NCBI RefSeq assembly: GCF_003205835.1
Contig: NZ_CP029773.1
Coordinates: 2,140,501 to 2,204,500, forward strand
Reading direction: 5' to 3'
DNA length: 64,000 nucleotides
From: Stenotrophomonas maltophilia
GTDB taxonomy: Bacteria; Pseudomonadota; Gammaproteobacteria; Xanthomonadales; Xanthomonadaceae
The notes below the pieces were generated by a model that was given only the letters and a program-made list of their open reading frames with translations, did not search any database and was not told the origin of the DNA. Position 1 is the stretch's first letter. Each line of letters begins with the position of its first letter. Position numbers and translations under genes: made by a program. Below, piece by piece: positions 61,347-64,000 of this stretch.

Positions 61347-61862
61347 TTACTGGGTCACGAAGCTGGTGAACAGCAGATCGTCGGCGCCGTTGCTGCCGGT
61401 CTCGGCCTTGAGCACTTTCTGCACTTCGGCCAGCGAAGCGGTCTGCAGCTTCTGCTTGCCGGCGATGTCGGCGATCTGGTCGGGGCTGACCTGCGAGAAC
61501 AGCATCAGCAGGCGTGCGCGGATGGCCGGGGCATGCGTCTTGATCGCTTCCAGTGCGGCCGGGTCGCGGGTCATCAGCTGCACTTCCAGCTGCAGGTAGC
61601 GCGGGCCGTCGACCGGGCCGTTGAGATTGACCACGAAGGCCGGGTCCAGCGCGAAGTACTGGGCCGGTGCCGGGGTCGTGCTCTTCTTCGGGGCCTGCGC
61701 GGCCTTGTCTTCGTGCTTGGACTGGGTGAAGAACCAGACGCCGCCACCGGCGGCAGCGGCGGCCAGCACGGCCACCAATGCGGTGATCAGGATCGGACTA
61801 CGCGGCTTGGCGGTCTTGTCCTTCTCGGCGGTCTTCTTGGTTTTGTCAGCGGCTGCGGCCAC
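61347..61862 (-). CDS. fliL: FliL, stator-associated basal-body protein
   Basis: 171 residues. Lysine-rich cytoplasmic N-terminus, one transmembrane helix at about 23-46 (PILITALVAVLAAAAAGGGV), and a periplasmic stomatin-like domain with YLQLEVQLMTRDPAALEAI. Strengthens stator function around MotC/MotD. It is the first gene behind a sigma-54-like promoter and heads fliL-R. Confidence 0.94.
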   Translation of the reverse strand: MAAAADKTKKTAEKDKTAKPRSPILITALVAVLAAAAAGGGVWFFTQSKHEDKAAQAPKKSTTPAPAQYFALDPAFVVNLNGPVDGPRYLQLEVQLMTRDPAALEAIKTHAPAIRARLLMLFSQVSPDQIADIAGKQKLQTASLAEVQKVLKAETGSNGADDLLFTSFVTQ

Positions 61863-61897
61863 GAGGTGAAGCTCCTGAGGGTTGCTTCACCGGGATA

Positions 61898-61913
61898 TGC
61901 AAGGGGTGTGCCG
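61898..61913 (-). promoter_or_regulatory. Sigma-54 promoter of fliL-fliR
   Basis: Minus strand CGGCAC-ACCCC-TTGCA: GG and GC 10 bases apart, only one deviation from TGGCAC-N5-TTGC. 36 bp before the fliL start. Sigma-54 with a FleQ-type activator drives middle flagellar genes in related bacteria. Confidence 0.7.
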
Positions 61914-61964
61914 GAGCCGGGGCAGAGGGGGGCGACGGAATTCCGTCGGGGTGCCGGTGGGGCC

Positions 61965-62048
61965 GTGCGGAGCAAGCTCCGCACCCACCAACGCGATACG
62001 GGTAGGTGCCAACCGTCCCGTCTGGTGGGTGCCAACCTTGGTTGGCAC
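61965..62048. repeat. Hairpin cluster between fliK and fliL
   Basis: Perfect stem GTGCGGAGC-aa-GCTCCGCAC at 61965-61984. A GTAG-tagged half palindrome at 62002-62018. GTGCCAACC-tt-GGTTGGCAC at 62029-62048, 5 bp after the fliK stop and likely a fliK terminator. Confidence 0.65.
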
Positions 62049-62053
62049 GTCTG

Positions 62054-63190
62054 TCAGGCGTACGCGTCCAGCAGCCCGCGCTGGCGGATCAACTGCGTGG
62101 ACGACACGCTGGTGTCACCCGGCGACGGTTCTCCGTCACCCGCGATGCCGCCACGACCAGCCTGGCCCGACGCATTGCCGTCACCACCGGGACCCTGGTG
62201 GCCAACATCGGCGTGGGCCAGCTGGAAACCCTGTTCGCCCAGCAGTTCACGCAGGCGTGGCAGGCTGCTTTCCAATGCCTGGCGCACCTCCACGTGCGGA
62301 CTGCTGAAGCTGGCGTGCACCTTGTCGCCGTTCAACTGCAGGCGAACATCCACCGGGCCCATGTCATCCGGACTCAGCCGGATGTGGGCGTGGCCGATCT
62401 TCTGGTCGGCCAGCCAGCCCAGGCGCGCACCGATGGCCTGGTCGAAACCATCGTCACCGAGCACCGGCTTCGGCGTCGGCTCGCCATTGAAGATGGCATT
62501 GCCGGTAGCCAGTGCGGCCTTCAGATCCTGCACGGCCGCGTTGCCCGGCGCATGCAACAGCGGCGCCGTGGCGCGGTCGCCGATGAGGGATGCGTCGCTG
62601 CCTTCGCCACGCTCGCTGCGCTTGCCGGGCAGCACCATCTCAGGCAACGGCAGCGTGGCCGCCTGGTCAGTGGCGCTGCTGGCGGTGGACGATGTGGCAG
62701 CCGCCGCGGTGGACGGCAGGGCCGCTGCGACCGGCGCTGCAGCGGGCGCGGGCAGGGCGTTGCCGCCTGCGTCGCTGGCCGTCACTGCCGCGGCTGGCAG
62801 AGCGCTGGCAGGATCGGCAGGCGCCGGTATCGCCAGCACCAGCCCGGCCAGGCCGAGCGGTGGCCAAGGGGCTTCCTCGCTCGCGGCCGGGGTGTCCTTT
62901 TCGGCAACCGGCTTGGCCGGTGCTGCGGGCACCGCGGCGGCGGGCTCGTCGGGGGCGGCAGCGCTGTCCGGCCTTCGATCGGCGCCGGCCTGGCCGTTGC
63001 TGTCGGACGCTGGACTCTGCGTGGACGGCGTCGGCGTGCTCGACGGCTTGGCAGGCGCATCGGCGCCCGTGGCGCCCCCCTGCAGCAGCTGGCTGAACTC
63101 TTTGCTGCCGTCACCGCGTGGCGCGCGCGTTGCGCTGCTGCCGGAATTCTGTGGCTGCGCGTTGGCACTGCCGGCCAATGGGGTGGGCAT
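62054..63190 (-). CDS. fliK: FliK, hook-length ruler
   Basis: 378-379 residues. N-terminal ruler is Ala/Pro-rich and poorly conserved. C-terminal Flg_hook domain at about 255-340 (HIRLSPDDMGPVDVRLQLNG, then VRQALESSLPRLRELLGEQG). Its C-terminus acts on FlhB to switch export. Start is ATG 63190 sharing bases with the fliJ stop, or GTG 63193. Confidence 0.92.
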   Translation of the reverse strand: MPTPLAGSANAQPQNSGSSATRAPRGDGSKEFSQLLQGGATGADAPAKPSSTPTPSTQSPASDSNGQAGADRRPDSAAAPDEPAAAVPAAPAKPVAEKDTPAASEEAPWPPLGLAGLVLAIPAPADPASALPAAAVTASDAGGNALPAPAAAPVAAALPSTAAAATSSTASSATDQAATLPLPEMVLPGKRSERGEGSDASLIGDRATAPLLHAPGNAAVQDLKAALATGNAIFNGEPTPKPVLGDDGFDQAIGARLGWLADQKIGHAHIRLSPDDMGPVDVRLQLNGDKVHASFSSPHVEVRQALESSLPRLRELLGEQGFQLAHADVGHQGPGGDGNASGQAGRGGIAGDGEPSPGDTSVSSTQLIRQRGLLDAYA

Positions 63191-63657
63191 CACGAGCGGC
63201 CTCCCTGCTCGGTGCCGTCCTGGTCTTCGGCCTGCACCAGTCGTGCGCGACGCGCGCCAATGTCATCCATCTCGCGCTGGTCACGGCGGTCGGTCACCAC
63301 CTTTTCCTGTGCACGGTAGCTGGCAGCCAGCTGTTCCAGCACGGCCTTGTCACGGCTGGCCAGGATCAGCCGCGCGCGCTCGGCTTCCACTTTTTCGCGG
63401 TTGCCATCCACGGTGCGCTGCTGCTGCTCCACCGCGCTGTCGAGGCGATCGAGGAAGGCACGCCGGTTCAGCAGCTGCGCCGGACTGGTCGCCGCCATCT
63501 GGGCGTTGGCGTACTCCTCGGCGTAGCGGCGCAGTTCGTCCAGTCGCGATAGATGGGTGTCGAGCACGCGCTGGCGTTCGGCAAGGTCGCGGGCAACCGC
63601 GTCCTCGTGTTCCTGGGCCCGCTTGAGCAGGGGATCGATGCGCTTGGACTGGTTCAT
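63190..63657 (-). CDS. fliJ: FliJ, export chaperone/central stalk
   Basis: 155 residues, almost wholly coiled coil (DAVARDLAERQRVLDTHLSR, AEERARL-type heptads). Resembles the gamma subunit of F1-ATPase, penetrating the FliI hexamer and linking it to FlhA. It follows fliI by 3 bp. Confidence 0.93.
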   Translation of the reverse strand: MNQSKRIDPLLKRAQEHEDAVARDLAERQRVLDTHLSRLDELRRYAEEYANAQMAATSPAQLLNRRAFLDRLDSAVEQQQRTVDGNREKVEAERARLILASRDKAVLEQLAASYRAQEKVVTDRRDQREMDDIGARRARLVQAEDQDGTEQGGRS

Positions 63658-63660
63658 GGC

Positions 63661-64000
63661 TTAACTCTCTTGTTCCACCAGGCGCTGCAGTGCCGCCTGG
63701 CTGTGCGGGAGATCTGCGGCCTTGGCAACGTCCTGGCCGAGGAACTCCATGATTTCCGGCCAGCGCTCCAGGGCTTCGTCGGTGGCCGCGTCGTTGCCGC
63801 GCTGGTAGGCGCCGATGGCGATCAGGTCGCGGTTGGCCGAGTAGGCCGAGACCAGCCGCTTCAGCTTGCGGATGCGCAGGCGCCACGGTTCGTCGGCGAT
63901 TTCCGTGACCACGCGGCTGACCGACGATTCAACGTCGATGGCCGGGTACAGGCCACTGTCGGCCACGCGCCGCGACAGCAGGATGTGGCCGTCGAGGATC
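63661..64000 (-). CDS. fliI: FliI, flagellar export ATPase (C-terminal part only)
   Basis: The frame enters from the right edge and shows ILDGHILLSRRVADSGLYPA followed by IDVESSVSRV, a standard sequence of FliI C-terminal domains. About 113 residues are in the window, the N-terminal three-quarters (including Walker A) lie beyond the edge. The Met at 63966 is internal. Confidence 0.93.
   Translation of the reverse strand, partial: ILDGHILLSRRVADSGLYPAIDVESSVSRVVTEIADEPWRLRIRKLKRLVSAYSANRDLIAIGAYQRGNDAATDEALERWPEIMEFLGQDVAKAADLPHSQAALQRLVEQES

Overview
The window looks like chromosomal DNA of a Stenotrophomonas maltophilia-complex bacterium (Xanthomonadaceae). Base composition is high in G+C. 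It carries a DSF quorum-sensing locus (rpfC / rpfF-rpfB), a choline-to-betaine locus, unlinked acnA and acnB, and a polar-flagellum gene order of the Pseudomonas/Vibrio type (flhB-flhA-flhF-flhG-fliA-cheY-cheZ-cheA-motC-motD-parC-parP). Many intergenic gaps carry GTAG-ended palindromes of the SMAG type known from S. maltophilia. Both window edges cut genes: rpfC at the left lacks its N-terminus, and fliI at the right has only its C-terminus.

Layout. 1-4.9 kb: DSF signalling. 5.1-10.7 kb: betA, betB and betI on the minus strand and a divergent BCCT transporter, with a perfect 28-bp BetI-type operator between them. 10.7-11.8 kb: an IS110-family element just after betT. 12.0-18.3 kb: acnA (minus), a VapBC-like toxin-antitoxin pair, acnB (plus). 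18.37-25.61 kb: an accessory island bounded by an 8-bp direct repeat. It holds a tyrosine integrase, a DUF1016 nuclease-like gene, a membrane protein, the 3' stump of trbI with its DUF2274 partner, a DUF3800 stump, and an AT-rich two-gene cassette of unknown function. It is best read as a heavily deleted Tn4371-type ICE. 25.8-45.5 kb: chemotaxis genes (cheB, cheD, cheR, three large receptors, cheW, a YcgR/PilZ brake, cheA, cheY, STAS, parP, parC) and the motCD stator. 45.6-64 kb: a second cheA, cheZ, cheY, fliA, flhG, flhF, flhA, flhB, an MHYT-GGDEF-EAL protein, then fliR-Q-P-O-N-M-L-K-J-I.

How it works together. Everything from 25.8 kb to the right edge is on the minus strand and serves one process. 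FlhF and FlhG place and count the polar flagellum. FliP/Q/R with FlhA/FlhB form the export gate, FliM/N the switch and FliL/MotC/MotD the stator. FliA (sigma-28) transcribes the late chemotaxis genes. I find sigma-28-like promoters (4-base -35, 15-base spacer, GCCGATAA-like -10) before at least seven transcription units, and sigma-54-like sites before fliL and probably flhB. ParC and ParP should hold the receptor arrays at the flagellated pole. The MHYT-GGDEF-EAL enzyme and YcgR link motility to c-di-GMP, and DSF signalling through RpfC is known to feed the same second-messenger network in xanthomonads.

Most of the novelty lies in the island (18.4-25.6 kb), in the repeated short motifs in the linkers of ParP and the second CheA, and in several families of intergenic hairpins, some of which show compensatory base changes.
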